Assembly: GCF_010811875.1 (NCBI RefSeq)
Contig: NZ_VKHP01000037.1
Coordinates: forward strand, 1 to 48,494
DNA length: 48,494 nucleotides
Direction of reading: 5' to 3'
DNA from: Bradyrhizobium uaiense
GTDB taxonomy: Bacteria > Pseudomonadota > Alphaproteobacteria > Rhizobiales > Xanthobacteraceae
Shown here: piece by piece, positions 16,942-25,020 of the stretch
Position numbering within the stretch: the first letter of the stretch is position 1
Layout: each line of letters opens with the position of its first letter
Notes under the pieces: generated by a model
The model's input: the letters and a program-made list of their open reading frames with translations, nothing else
Databases searched by the model: none
Told to the model about the DNA's origin: nothing
Position numbers and translations under genes: made by a program

Positions 16942-17697
16942 ATGCTCGTCGGCCATCAGCCCAAGGAATTCCTGCTCGCGGTTTCCGGTCTCACCGTGTC
17001 CTTTGACGGCTTCAAGGCCGTGAACGATCTCTCCTTCTATGTCGAGGAGAACGAGATCCGCGTCATCATCGGCCCGAACGGCGCCGGCAAGACCACGGTG
17101 CTGGACCTGATCTGCGGCAAGACAAAGGCGACGTCAGGCTCGATCCAGTTCCGCGGCCAGGAGCTGACGAGATTGCGCGAGAACGAGATCGTGCAGGCCG
17201 GGGTGGGGCGCAAATTCCAGACGCCGTCGGTGTTCGAGGATCTCACCGTGTTCGAGAACCTCGAGATTTCCTTCCCGCGCGGCCGCACCGTGTTCGGCTC
17301 GCTGACCTTCCAGCGCGACGACACCGTCAAGCAGCGGGTCGAGGAGGTCGCCGAGATGATCTTCCTGAAGGATCGGCTCAATACCTATGCCGACCAGCTC
17401 AGCCACGGCCAGAAGCAGTGGCTGGAGATCGGCATGCTGCTGATCCAGGACCCGGACCTGCTGATGCTGGACGAACCTGTCGCCGGCATGAGCGTCTCCG
17501 AGCGCGCCAAGACCGCCGAGCTGCTCAACCGCATCATCAAGGACCGCTCGGTGCTGGTGATCGAGCACGACATGAAGTTCGTCGAGGACATCGCCCACAA
17601 GGTCACGGTGCTGCACCAGGGACAGATCCTGTCCGAGGGGACGATGGAGCACGTCAAGAACGATCCGAAGGTCATTGAAGTTTACCTGGGTCACTGA
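16942..17697 (+). CDS. Urt-type ABC transporter ATPase (UrtD-like)
   Basis: A 251-aa cytoplasmic ATPase of the LivG/UrtD type. Walker A GPNGAGKTT is near residue 45, the Q-loop region is GRKFQTPSVFEDLTVFENLE near residue 89, the signature is LSHGQKQWLEIGML near residue 153, Walker B is LLMLDEPVAGMS near residue 173, and the switch is VIEHDMKFVED near residue 209. The start follows GAGGAGGGACC. It works with the UrtE-like ATPase encoded 11 bp downstream. Confidence 0.94.
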   Translation: MLVGHQPKEFLLAVSGLTVSFDGFKAVNDLSFYVEENEIRVIIGPNGAGKTTVLDLICGKTKATSGSIQFRGQELTRLRENEIVQAGVGRKFQTPSVFEDLTVFENLEISFPRGRTVFGSLTFQRDDTVKQRVEEVAEMIFLKDRLNTYADQLSHGQKQWLEIGMLLIQDPDLLMLDEPVAGMSVSERAKTAELLNRIIKDRSVLVIEHDMKFVEDIAHKVTVLHQGQILSEGTMEHVKNDPKVIEVYLGH

Positions 17698-17708
17698 GGA
17701 CTGGAACG

Positions 17709-18398
17709 ATGCTGGCAATCAATGATCTTCACGTCGCCTACGGCCAGAGCGAGGTGCTGCACGGCCTTAACGTCTCGGTCGCGCCCAACGAGATCGTTGC
17801 GATCATGGGCCGCAACGGCATGGGCAAAACCACGCTGATGAAGTCGCTGATGGGCATCCTGCCGGCCAAGAGCGGCAAGGTGACCATGGATGGCACCGAA
17901 CTCGGTGCGATGAAGAGCTACGAGCGGGTGGCGAAGGGTCTCGCCTATGTGCCGCAGGGCCGCATGATCTTCTCCACCATGACGGTCAGGGAGAACATCG
18001 AGACCGGGCTCGTGGTGTCAGGTGGCTCCGAGGTGCCCGGTGATATCTACGAGTTGTTCCCGGTGCTGCTCGAGATGAAGGGCCGGCGCGGCGGCAATCT
18101 CTCGGGTGGACAACAGCAGCAGCTTGCGATCGCCCGTGCGCTCGCGACCAAGCCGAAGGTGCTGCTGCTCGACGAGCCGACCGAAGGCATCCAGCCGTCG
18201 ATCATCAAGGACATGGCGCGGACCCTGAAGCGGATCCGGGATGAGCGCGGGCTGTCGATCGTCGTCTCCGAGCAGGTCCTGAGCTTCGCGCTCGACATCG
18301 CCGACCGCGTCCTCGTCATCGAGAACGGCGAGATCGTCCGCGACGATCCGCGCGCCAGCGTCGATGCCGCACAGATATCAAAATACCTGTCTGTCTAA
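17709..18398 (+). CDS. Urt-type ABC transporter ATPase (UrtE-like)
   Basis: A 229-aa ATPase of the LivF/UrtE type. It begins MLAINDLHVAYGQSEVLHGL and carries Walker A GRNGMGKTT near residue 36, AYVPQGRMIFSTMTVRENIE near residue 79, signature [15 protein letters not shown] near residue 132, and [14 protein letters not shown] near residue 155. It closes the transporter set, 26 bp upstream of the formamidase gene. Confidence 0.94.
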   Translation: MLAINDLHVAYGQSEVLHGLNVSVAPNEIVAIMGRNGMGKTTLMKSLMGILPAKSGKVTMDGTELGAMKSYERVAKGLAYVPQGRMIFSTMTVRENIETGLVVSGGSEVPGDIYELFPVLLEMKGRRGGNLSGGQQQQLAIARALATKPKVLLLDEPTEGIQPSIIKDMARTLKRIRDERGLSIVVSEQVLSFALDIADRVLVIENGEIVRDDPRASVDAAQISKYLSV

Positions 18399-18424
18399 CC
18401 ACTAACCTCAAGGGGAGCATTGCG

Positions 18425-19654
18425 ATGCCAGATACACTGATCAAGGTCGATCTCAGCAAGTCGGCCTATGAGAACGACAAGATCCATAACCGCTGGCATC
18501 CGGAGGTTCCGATCGTCGAGTGGGTCAGCCCCGGCGACGACTTCATCATCGAGACCGTCGACTGGACCGGCGGCTTCATCAAGAACAACGATTCCGCCGA
18601 TGACGTGCGCGACATCGATCTGTCGATCGTGCACTTCCTGTCCGGCCCGATCGGCGTCGAGGGCGCCGAGCCCGGTGATCTCCTGGTCGTCGACCTGCTC
18701 GACGTCGGTCCGTTGAAGGAGAGCCTGTGGGGCTTCAACGGCTTCTTCTCCAAGCAAAATGGCGGCGGTTTCCTCACCGATCATTTCCCGCTGGCGCAGA
18801 AGTCGATCTGGGACATCAAAGGCCTCCACACCTCGTCGCGTCACGTCCCCGGCGTGAACTTCGCCGGCCTGATCCATCCCGGCCTGATCGGCTGTCTGCC
18901 CGATGCCAAGATGCTGGCGGCCTGGAACAAGCGCGAGGCCGAGCTGATCGCGACCAACCCGACCCGCGTGCCGGGCCTCGCCAATCCGCCGTTCGCGCCG
19001 ACCGCGCATGCCGGCCAGGCCAAGGGCGACGTCAAGGCCAAGATCGGGCTTGAGGGCGCCCGCACCGTGCCGCCGCGCGAGCATGGCGGCAATTGCGACA
19101 TCAAGGATCTGTCGCGCGGCTCGAAGATCTACTTCCCGGTCTATGTGCCGGGCGGCGGGCTCTCGATGGGCGATCTGCATTTCAGCCAGGGCGACGGCGA
19201 GATCACCTTCTGCGGCGCGATCGAAATGGCCGGCTGGCTGCACATCAAGGTCGACGTCATCAAGGACGGCGTTTCGAAATACGGCATCAAGAACCCCGTG
19301 TTCAAGCCGTCGCCGATCACGCCGAACTACAAGGACTATCTGATCTTCGAGGGCATCTCGGTCGACGAGGCCGGCAAGCAGCATTATCTCGACGTCCACA
19401 TCGCCTATCGCCAGGCCTGTCTGAACGCGATCGAGTATCTGAAGAAGTTCGGCTATTCCGGCGCCCAGGCCTACTCGATCCTCGGCACCGCGCCGTGCCA
19501 GGGCCACATCTCCGGTGTGGTCGACGTGCCTAATGCCTGCGCGACGCTGTGGCTGCCGACGGAGATCTTCGACTTCGACGTGATGCCGTCGGCGGCGGGA
19601 CCGATCAAGCACATCAAGGGCGACGTCCAGATGCCGATCTCGCCCGACAAGTGA
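18425..19654 (+). CDS. fmdA: Formamidase FmdA (acetamidase/formamidase family)
   Basis: Hydrolyses formamide to formate and ammonia; cytoplasmic, oligomeric. The 409 aa match FmdA size. The N-terminus MPDTLIKVDLSKSAYENDKI and motifs GFNGFFSKQNGGGFLTDHFP (~residue 102), HPGLIGCLPDAKMLAAWNKR (~156), REHGGNCDIKDLSRGSKI (~220) and GGGLSMGDLHFSQGDGEITF (~243) are characteristic of FmdA-type enzymes. It follows the five transporter genes at short spacing (GGGGAG ribosome site), like the fmd cluster known from methylotrophs. Acetamide or other short amides could also be used. Confidence 0.95.
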   Translation: MPDTLIKVDLSKSAYENDKIHNRWHPEVPIVEWVSPGDDFIIETVDWTGGFIKNNDSADDVRDIDLSIVHFLSGPIGVEGAEPGDLLVVDLLDVGPLKESLWGFNGFFSKQNGGGFLTDHFPLAQKSIWDIKGLHTSSRHVPGVNFAGLIHPGLIGCLPDAKMLAAWNKREAELIATNPTRVPGLANPPFAPTAHAGQAKGDVKAKIGLEGARTVPPREHGGNCDIKDLSRGSKIYFPVYVPGGGLSMGDLHFSQGDGEITFCGAIEMAGWLHIKVDVIKDGVSKYGIKNPVFKPSPITPNYKDYLIFEGISVDEAGKQHYLDVHIAYRQACLNAIEYLKKFGYSGAQAYSILGTAPCQGHISGVVDVPNACATLWLPTEIFDFDVMPSAAGPIKHIKGDVQMPISPDK

Positions 19655-19671
19655 ATCCCTGCGCGAAGGGT

Positions 19672-19700
19672 GCGGGACGGTCGCGTATTGGCCGCCCCGC
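19672..19700 (+). other. Intercistronic hairpin between fmdA and fmdB
   Basis: GCGGGACGG (19672-19680) pairs with CCGCCCCGC (19692-19700) with one A-C mismatch, leaving an 11-nt loop. There is no T-run. It may adjust the relative message levels of fmdA and the small fmdB. Confidence 0.45.
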
Positions 19701-19740
19701 ATCCATCGCCGGATCTCACGACAGCGCAAGGATGAGTGAA

Positions 19741-20091
19741 ATGCCGATCTACGAATATCTCTGCAACGACTGCGGGCCCTTCACCGACATGCGGCCGATG
19801 GCGGAATGCGACCTGCCGCAGCACTGTCCGCAATGCGAGGCGACGTCGCCGCGCGTGATCCTGACAGCGCCGGCGTTCTTCTGCATGCCCTCGGAGAAGC
19901 GCAAGGCGCACGCCACCAACGAGCAGAGCCGGCACGCGCCGAAGACGCTCGATCAGTACAAGGCCGCGCACGGCCCGGGCTGCGGCTGCTGCTCCCCATC
20001 GGGAAAGAAGAAGCCGGCGCGGCTGATGACTAAGTCCAAGAGCGGCGCCAAGGGCTTTCCAACCGCGCGCCCCTGGATGATCAGTCACTGA
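19741..20091 (+). CDS. fmdB: FmdB-type zinc-ribbon protein
   Basis: A 116-aa protein beginning MPIYEYLCNDCGPF, with Cys8/Cys11 and Cys29/Cys32 forming the FmdB zinc ribbon. The C-terminal half has GPGCGCCSPSGKKK, adding a second Cys cluster. FmdB proteins accompany formamidase genes and have been proposed as regulators, but their function is not established. The ATG at 19741 has AAGGA 9 nt upstream; an ATG 9 bp earlier would add MSE. Its stop lies 15 bp from the end of the convergent ABC transporter operon. Confidence 0.9.
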   Translation: MPIYEYLCNDCGPFTDMRPMAECDLPQHCPQCEATSPRVILTAPAFFCMPSEKRKAHATNEQSRHAPKTLDQYKAAHGPGCGCCSPSGKKKPARLMTKSKSGAKGFPTARPWMISH

Positions 20092-20106
20092 CGGCGAGGC
20101 TGGTCG

Positions 20107-20892
20107 TCAGGCCTGTTCGGCAACCTTCAAGGCTTCGGTGCGGATTTCCTCGACCAGCCGCTCCTTGAGCGCGACGAATTCCGGCGTGGTCTTGATCTTG
20201 TAGGAGCGGGGATGCGGCAGGTCGACCGCGATCTCCGCCTTGATGCGGCCGGGGCGCGCGCTCATGACGATGACGCGGCTGCCGAGGAAGATCGCTTCCT
20301 CGATGTCGTGGGTGACGAACAGCACCGTCTTCTGGTCGCGTTCCCAGATCCCGAGCAGCATCTCCTGCATCAGCGCCCGCGTCTGGTTGTCGAGCGCGCC
20401 GAACGGCTCGTCGAGCAGCAGGATCTTGGGATCGTTGGCCAGCGCCCGGGCAATCGCCGTGCGCTGCTGCATGCCGCCCGACAGCTGCTTGGGCCAGTGA
20501 TTTTCGAAGCCCGACAGTCCGACCCGCCGGATGAAGGCGTCGGCGATATCGTGGCGCTCGGCCTGCGGAACGCCGCGCTCGCGCAGGCCGAAGGCGATGT
20601 TCTCGCGCACGGTCAGCCAGGGAAACAGCGTGTAGGACTGAAACACCACGCCGCGATCAGCGCCGGGGCCAGTGACTTCGCGGCCGTCGAGGGTGACGCG
20701 TCCGCTGGTCGGCCGGTCGAGCCCGGCGATGATCCGCAGCAGGGTGGACTTTCCGCAGCCGGAGGGGCCGAGGATGGTGACGAAGTCGTTGTCGCCGACA
20801 TCGAGCGTGGTCGGTTCGAGCGCGCGGGTCGGGGCGTGGCCGGCGCGGGCGGGGAAGGTTCGCGAGACCTGATCGATCCTGAGCACGGTCAT
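20107..20892 (-). CDS. ABC transporter ATPase, nitrate/sulfonate/taurine type
   Basis: A 261-aa ATPase like SsuB/TauB/NrtD. It starts MTVLRIDQVSRTF, has Walker A GPSGCGKST near residue 41, QSYTLFPWLTVRENIAFGL near residue 86, signature LSGGMQQRTAIARAL near residue 136, Walker B ILLLDEPFGALD, and the DIEEAIFLGSRV stretch typical of this branch. The ATG at 20892 overlaps the permease stop (ATGA); longer frames upstream belong to another frame of the permease. The substrate cannot be read from the ATPase. Confidence 0.93.
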   Translation of the reverse strand: MTVLRIDQVSRTFPARAGHAPTRALEPTTLDVGDNDFVTILGPSGCGKSTLLRIIAGLDRPTSGRVTLDGREVTGPGADRGVVFQSYTLFPWLTVRENIAFGLRERGVPQAERHDIADAFIRRVGLSGFENHWPKQLSGGMQQRTAIARALANDPKILLLDEPFGALDNQTRALMQEMLLGIWERDQKTVLFVTHDIEEAIFLGSRVIVMSARPGRIKAEIAVDLPHPRSYKIKTTPEFVALKERLVEEIRTEALKVAEQA

Positions 20893-21662
20893 GCGAACTT
20901 CCATGGGAACAGCCAGGCGTTGAAGGCCTTGAACAGGAAGTCGGAGATCAGGCCGATCAGCCCGATGACGATGATGCCGAAGATGATTTGGCCGGTGTTG
21001 AGCAGTGCCTGGCTGTCGGTGATCATGTGTCCGATGCCCGACGACGAGCCGATCAGCTCGGCGACGATGACATAGGTCCAGGCCCAGCCGAGCACCAGCC
21101 TGAGGATCTCTGCGATCTCGGGCGCGGCGGAGGGCAGCAGCACGCGGCGGATGATGCCGCTGTCGCGCGCGCCGAGCGTGTAGGCGGCCTCGACCAGGTC
21201 GCGCCGCGTGGCGCCGACAGTGACGGCCACCATCAGGATGATCTGGAACACCGCGCCGATGAAGATCACCAGCAGCTTTTGCAGCTCGCCGATGCCCGCC
21301 CACAGGATCAGCAGCGGGATGAAGGCCGAGGCCGGCAGATAGCGCGCAAAGGACACGAACGGTTCGAGGAAGGCCTCGACCGGCTTGTAGGCCCCCATCA
21401 GCACGCCGAGCGGCACCGCGATGACGGCGGCAAGGGCAAAGCCGCCGATCACGCGCCAGATCGTCATTCCGATGTCGAACAGGAAGCCTTGCCTGGCGAG
21501 CAGCTCATAGCCCTCCTGCACCATCGTGAGCGGGTTGGCGAGGAAGGTCTTCGACACATGGCCGCCGAACGTTGCCCACGACCAGAGGGCGACGAACAGC
21601 ACGAAGAAGGCGAGACCATAGGCCACGCGCCGCTTCGATGTGGTGGGTTCGAGGGGACGCAT
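20889..21662 (-). CDS. ABC transporter permease, SsuC/TauC type
   Basis: A 257-aa permease with about six membrane segments and the binding-protein-dependent loop EAAYTLGARDSGIIRRVLLP near residue 160. PLLILWAGIGELQKLLVIF and VIVAELIGSSSGIGHMI are typical of SsuC/TauC/NrtB. The ATG at 21662 gives MRPLEPTTSKRR; a TTG one codon upstream is also possible. It is coupled to the ATPase gene downstream and lies 78 bp after the binding-protein gene. Confidence 0.92.
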   Translation of the reverse strand: MRPLEPTTSKRRVAYGLAFFVLFVALWSWATFGGHVSKTFLANPLTMVQEGYELLARQGFLFDIGMTIWRVIGGFALAAVIAVPLGVLMGAYKPVEAFLEPFVSFARYLPASAFIPLLILWAGIGELQKLLVIFIGAVFQIILMVAVTVGATRRDLVEAAYTLGARDSGIIRRVLLPSAAPEIAEILRLVLGWAWTYVIVAELIGSSSGIGHMITDSQALLNTGQIIFGIIVIGLIGLISDFLFKAFNAWLFPWKFA

Positions 21663-21740
21663 CAATTGATCCGGGCGTATCTCATGCGCTGATCCCGCCC
21701 GCGGTGTTGCGAGGCGGGATCGGCCAAATTCGTTGCTGGG

Positions 21741-22685
21741 CTACTTGATGAAGCTCGCGTCGTAGATGTCTTCGATCTTCGGCGCGGCTTTGATGATGCC
21801 GACCTCGAGCAGCAGCTCCGCGGCGTCCTTGTTGAAGGTGAGGAAGTCTCCGGCGAAGAACTTCTGGTTGGCGGCCTTGTCCTGCCAGCGCAGATACTTT
21901 GCCGAGTTGCCGAACTGCTCGCCGGACTGCTTCACGTCGGCGCCCATGATCTCGTAGGCCTTGGCCTGATCCTTGGCGATCATGTCGAGCGCCTCGAAAT
22001 AGCTGTTGGCCAGCGCCTGCGCCGCCTTCGGATTGTCGGTCAGGAATTTCGGGGTGCAGCCGAATGTGTCCATCACGATCGGATAGTCGAGTGTGGTGGC
22101 GATGATCTTGCCCTTGTCGGGCGCGGCCCGCACCGTCGATAGGTAAGGCTCGTAGGTCATCGCGGCGTCGTTCTGGCCGGAGACGAAAGCCTGCGCCGCA
22201 GCAGCAGGCTCCAGGTTGACCACGGTGACGTCCTTTACCGTGAGGCCGTTCTTCTTCAGCATCCAGGCCAGCGCGAAATAGGGCGAGGTGCCCGGCGCCG
22301 ATGCCGCAACGGTCTTGCCCTTGAGGTCCTTGATCGCGGCGACGTCATTGCGCACGGCCATGCCGTCGGCGCCATAGCTCTTGTCAAGCTGGAAGATCTG
22401 CTTGGTCGCAACGCCATTGGCGTTCCAGGAGATCCAGGTCTCCACCGTCGTCGCGGCGCACTGGATGTCGCCCGAGGCAATCGCGAGATGGCGGTCCTTC
22501 TGCGGGATCTTCTTCAAGGTCACGTCGAGGCCGTTCTTCTTGAAGATGCCGGCTTCCTTGGCGAGCGTCAGCGGCGCGAAGCCGGTCCACCCGGAGATGC
22601 CGACGCCGACCTTGACGTCATCCGCTGACGCGGCGGTGGACGCGAGCAACACTGCGATTGCAGGCAATAGCTTGAACGAAAGCAT
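21741..22685 (-). CDS. ABC transporter substrate-binding protein, SsuA/TauA/NMT1-like
   Basis: A 314-aa periplasmic protein with a clear Sec signal peptide: MLSFKLLPAIAVLLASTAAS, cleaved before DDVKVG. Mature motifs SGWTGFAPLTLAKEAGIFKK, LDVTLKKIPQKDRHLAIASG and VAASAPGTSPYFALAW place it in the SsuA/TauA/ThiY-like group. Start ATG 22685 follows AAGGGG; an upstream in-frame extension would bury the signal peptide. It lies 151 bp downstream of hutC on the same strand, so it may be co-expressed with hutF-hutC. The ligand is not predictable: aliphatic sulfonates, a pyrimidine-like compound or a nitrogen compound are all open. Confidence 0.9.
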   Translation of the reverse strand: MLSFKLLPAIAVLLASTAASADDVKVGVGISGWTGFAPLTLAKEAGIFKKNGLDVTLKKIPQKDRHLAIASGDIQCAATTVETWISWNANGVATKQIFQLDKSYGADGMAVRNDVAAIKDLKGKTVAASAPGTSPYFALAWMLKKNGLTVKDVTVVNLEPAAAAQAFVSGQNDAAMTYEPYLSTVRAAPDKGKIIATTLDYPIVMDTFGCTPKFLTDNPKAAQALANSYFEALDMIAKDQAKAYEIMGADVKQSGEQFGNSAKYLRWQDKAANQKFFAGDFLTFNKDAAELLLEVGIIKAAPKIEDIYDASFIK

Positions 22686-22800
22686 GATTGTCGACCCCTT
22701 GAACGATGGATTGAACCCAGTTGATGTCGTCATGTCAGTGATGTCTTCACGTCAGTCGCGGCGGATTGCCGCACGAAGCCTGTCGGCGGATGGTGGCCCA

Positions 22801-22815
22801 TGATGCATTGCATGA
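22801..22815. promoter_or_regulatory. Imperfect inverted repeat upstream of the binding-protein gene
   Basis: TGATGCA-T-TGCATGA is an inverted repeat with one mismatch, ~115 bp upstream of the binding-protein ATG on the minus strand and just past the hutC stop. It could be an operator of the ABC transporter genes. It does not match the hut palindrome at 24970-24989. Confidence 0.25.
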
Positions 22816-22836
22816 AATATGCCGCGCAAGGCGTCC

Positions 22837-23580
22837 TCAGCCTCCCTTGAAGCGAGCCACCAGCCGGTGCGTCTCGCCTGGATAATGCAGCCGCACCGCC
22901 GTCACCGTGCGTGCGCTGCGCCAGGTGTAGCGGTCGATCACGAGACAGGGCGAGCCGACAGCGATGTGGAGCGCCTTGGCTGTGCGATCGTCTGCAACGA
23001 CAGCGCTGATCGTATGTTCGGCCTCGGTCCACGGCACGTGATGCAGCAGCCACGATCCCGGCGGTTCGTGTGAAAAGTCCGCAGTTGCGGCCTCCGGAAC
23101 CGTGGAGAGATCGATCAGCCTGTCCTCGACGGCGAATGGAACATTGTCGGCGCTGTGCCGGCAGGCGATCACGATCACCTTGCCTGCCGTGCTCACGCCG
23201 AGCCGGGCGCGATCGGCTGCGGTCGCGGTGCGTCGCCGGCAATCGATCAGTTGATAGCCGTAGCTGCGGCCGAGCGCGGTGATCTCGGCGCGGATGTCGG
23301 CGATCTTGAGCACCGCCGACAGATGCTGCGGACGGCGCACGAATGAGCCGGCGCGCCGCCGCCGCTCGATCAGATCGGCCTGCGCCAGTTCCGACAGCGC
23401 CTTGTTCACCGTCATGCGCGAGCAGCGATAGCGCGCCATCAACTGGTGCTCGAAGGGAATGCGGTGGCCCGGCGGCCATTCGCCGGTCAGGATCCGCGTC
23501 TCGATGTCGAGCCGGATCCGCTTGTAGAGCGTCGGTTTTTCGGCGGCGCCCGGTCTGGCCTGATCGGAAGCGAGGCTCAT
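22837..23580 (-). CDS. hutC: Histidine utilisation repressor HutC (GntR family)
   Basis: A 247-aa repressor. The N-terminal winged-helix GntR domain is at ~15-85 (PTLYKRIRLDIETRILTGEW, FEHQLMARYRCSRMTVNKAL). The C-terminal ~150 residues are a UbiC transcription-regulator-associated domain that in HutC proteins binds urocanate, the inducer; WRSARTVTAVRLHYPGETHR near the end matches the family. The ATG at 23580 overlaps the hutF stop (ATGA), so hutF and hutC are co-transcribed and autoregulated from the palindrome at 24970-24989. Confidence 0.93.
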   Translation of the reverse strand: MSLASDQARPGAAEKPTLYKRIRLDIETRILTGEWPPGHRIPFEHQLMARYRCSRMTVNKALSELAQADLIERRRRAGSFVRRPQHLSAVLKIADIRAEITALGRSYGYQLIDCRRRTATAADRARLGVSTAGKVIVIACRHSADNVPFAVEDRLIDLSTVPEAATADFSHEPPGSWLLHHVPWTEAEHTISAVVADDRTAKALHIAVGSPCLVIDRYTWRSARTVTAVRLHYPGETHRLVARFKGG

Positions 23581-24935
23581 GCCACGAGCCTTCGGACGCA
23601 CGCATTGAACCGCTCGCGTGCCATGTCGCGCAACCGGTGCCGTCCGCCGGCGACAACCTTGTCGCCGCCGGCCCAGACGCAATCGATCGCGTCGCCTCCG
23701 GCTGCAAACAGCCAGCCATCGAGGACGGCATCGCCCAATCGCCCCGCCAGGGACGGGTGTGTGGTGCCGAGGCTGACGATGTCGGCGCGCGCGCCGGACA
23801 CAAGCCCGGCGTTGGTTTGCGCCAGAGCCTGCGCGCCGCCCGCGAGCGCGTGATCGAACAGAGCGCGGCCGGTAGATGCGCCGAGACGCCCCGAGAGCAC
23901 GTTGCGCTCGCGGTGCTTCAGCCGCTGGCCGTATTCGAGTTGGCGAAGCTCGTCGGCGACGCCGATCAGCACGTTGGAATCGGTCCCGATGCCGAACCGG
24001 CCGCCGGCGGCGAGGAATTCGCGCGCGGAAAAGATGCCGTCGCCGAGGCTTGCTTCGGTGACGGGGCAGAGGCCGGCCACGGCGCCGCTGCGGGCGAGCG
24101 CTGTGACTTCCTGCTCCGTCATGTGGGTTGCGTGAATCAGGCACCAGCGCTGATTGACCGGGGCGTTTTCGAGCAGCCATTGCACCGGCCGTTGGCCTGA
24201 CCAGGCCATGCAATCTTCGACCTCACGCACCTGTTCGGCGGCGTGGATGTGGATCGGCTCCGCCCCGGCAAGCGGGATGATCGCCGCCAGCTCGTCGGGC
24301 GCCACTGCGCGCAGGCTGTGCGGGGCAACGCCGATGTTGGCGCCAGGGAGAGTCCGGATCGCCTCGCGCGAAGCTGCCATCAGCGCGGCGAACTGATCGA
24401 CCGAGCAGATGAAGCGGCGCTGCCCGGCATGCGGTGCTGCGCCGCCGAAGGTGCCGTGGGCATAAAAGCTCGGCAGCAGCGTGAGCCCGATGCCGGAGGC
24501 ATCAGTCGCCTCCGCAATGCGCACGGCCATCTCGGCAGGATTGGCGTAGGGCGAACCGTCGCGATCGTGGTGGAGATAGTGAAACTCGCCGACGCGGGTA
24601 AAGCCGCGCTCGAGCATCTCGACATAGAGCAGCGTCGCAACGGCTGTGACATCGTCCGGCGTCATCGCTAGCGCAAAGCGATACATCGTCTCGCGCCAGG
24701 TCCAGAACGTATCGGTCGTATCGCCGCGCAATTCGGCAAGGCCGGCCATGCCGCGCTGAAATGCGTGGCTGTGCAGGCTCGCCAATCCCGGAACCGCCAA
24801 TTGGTGGCGTTCGTCATCGACGGCGGGCGCAACGCCCGGCGTTACTGAGGCGATCGCGCCGTCGGCGATGACGACTTGCACATCATTGGCCCAGCCCGCA
24901 GGCAGCAGCGCGAATGCGAAATGCAGGCGTGTCAT
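23577..24935 (-). CDS. hutF: Formimidoylglutamate deiminase HutF
   Basis: Amidohydrolase that converts N-formimidoyl-L-glutamate to N-formyl-L-glutamate and ammonia in the five-step histidine pathway. The 452 aa carry the metal ligands expected for the family: LHSHAFQRGMAG near residue 55, EPIHIHAAEQVREVEDC near residue 233, CLIHATHMTEQEV, and GIGTDSNVLIGVADELRQLE with the catalytic Asp. The TRP-rich TFWTWRETMYRFA near residue 76 is typical of HutF. The next enzyme, N-formylglutamate deformylase (HutG), is not in this window. The gene is divergent from hutI across 85 bp. Confidence 0.95.
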   Translation of the reverse strand: MTRLHFAFALLPAGWANDVQVVIADGAIASVTPGVAPAVDDERHQLAVPGLASLHSHAFQRGMAGLAELRGDTTDTFWTWRETMYRFALAMTPDDVTAVATLLYVEMLERGFTRVGEFHYLHHDRDGSPYANPAEMAVRIAEATDASGIGLTLLPSFYAHGTFGGAAPHAGQRRFICSVDQFAALMAASREAIRTLPGANIGVAPHSLRAVAPDELAAIIPLAGAEPIHIHAAEQVREVEDCMAWSGQRPVQWLLENAPVNQRWCLIHATHMTEQEVTALARSGAVAGLCPVTEASLGDGIFSAREFLAAGGRFGIGTDSNVLIGVADELRQLEYGQRLKHRERNVLSGRLGASTGRALFDHALAGGAQALAQTNAGLVSGARADIVSLGTTHPSLAGRLGDAVLDGWLFAAGGDAIDCVWAGGDKVVAGGRHRLRDMARERFNACVRRLVA

Positions 24936-24969
24936 TTTTCCATGCCGGCTGGACAGAACCCGGGCACGA

Positions 24970-24989
24970 TTATATGTCTAGACATATAA
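24970..24989. promoter_or_regulatory. Probable HutC operator (perfect 20-bp palindrome)
   Basis: TTATATGTCTAGACATATAA is a perfect inverted repeat at the centre of the 85-bp region between hutF and hutI. GntR/HutC repressors bind AT-rich palindromes with TGT/ACA cores, and hutC is 1.4 kb away. One operator here could repress both divergent hut transcripts until urocanate accumulates. Family knowledge and position support this; binding is not shown. Confidence 0.8.
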
Positions 24990-25020
24990 GTCAAGCATCC
25001 CAGCTCGAGGGGACGATCAC

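Noticed and set aside
13472..18398. Calling the first transporter urea-specific (urtABCDE)
   Set aside because: Family resemblance is real, but formamidase and fmdB follow directly and no urease gene is in the window, so a urea-specific symbol would overstate what can be seen.
22686..22836. Second hut operator upstream of the SsuA-like gene
   Set aside because: The only inverted repeat there (TGATGCA-T-TGCATGA) does not match the hut palindrome TTATATGTCTAGACATATAA.
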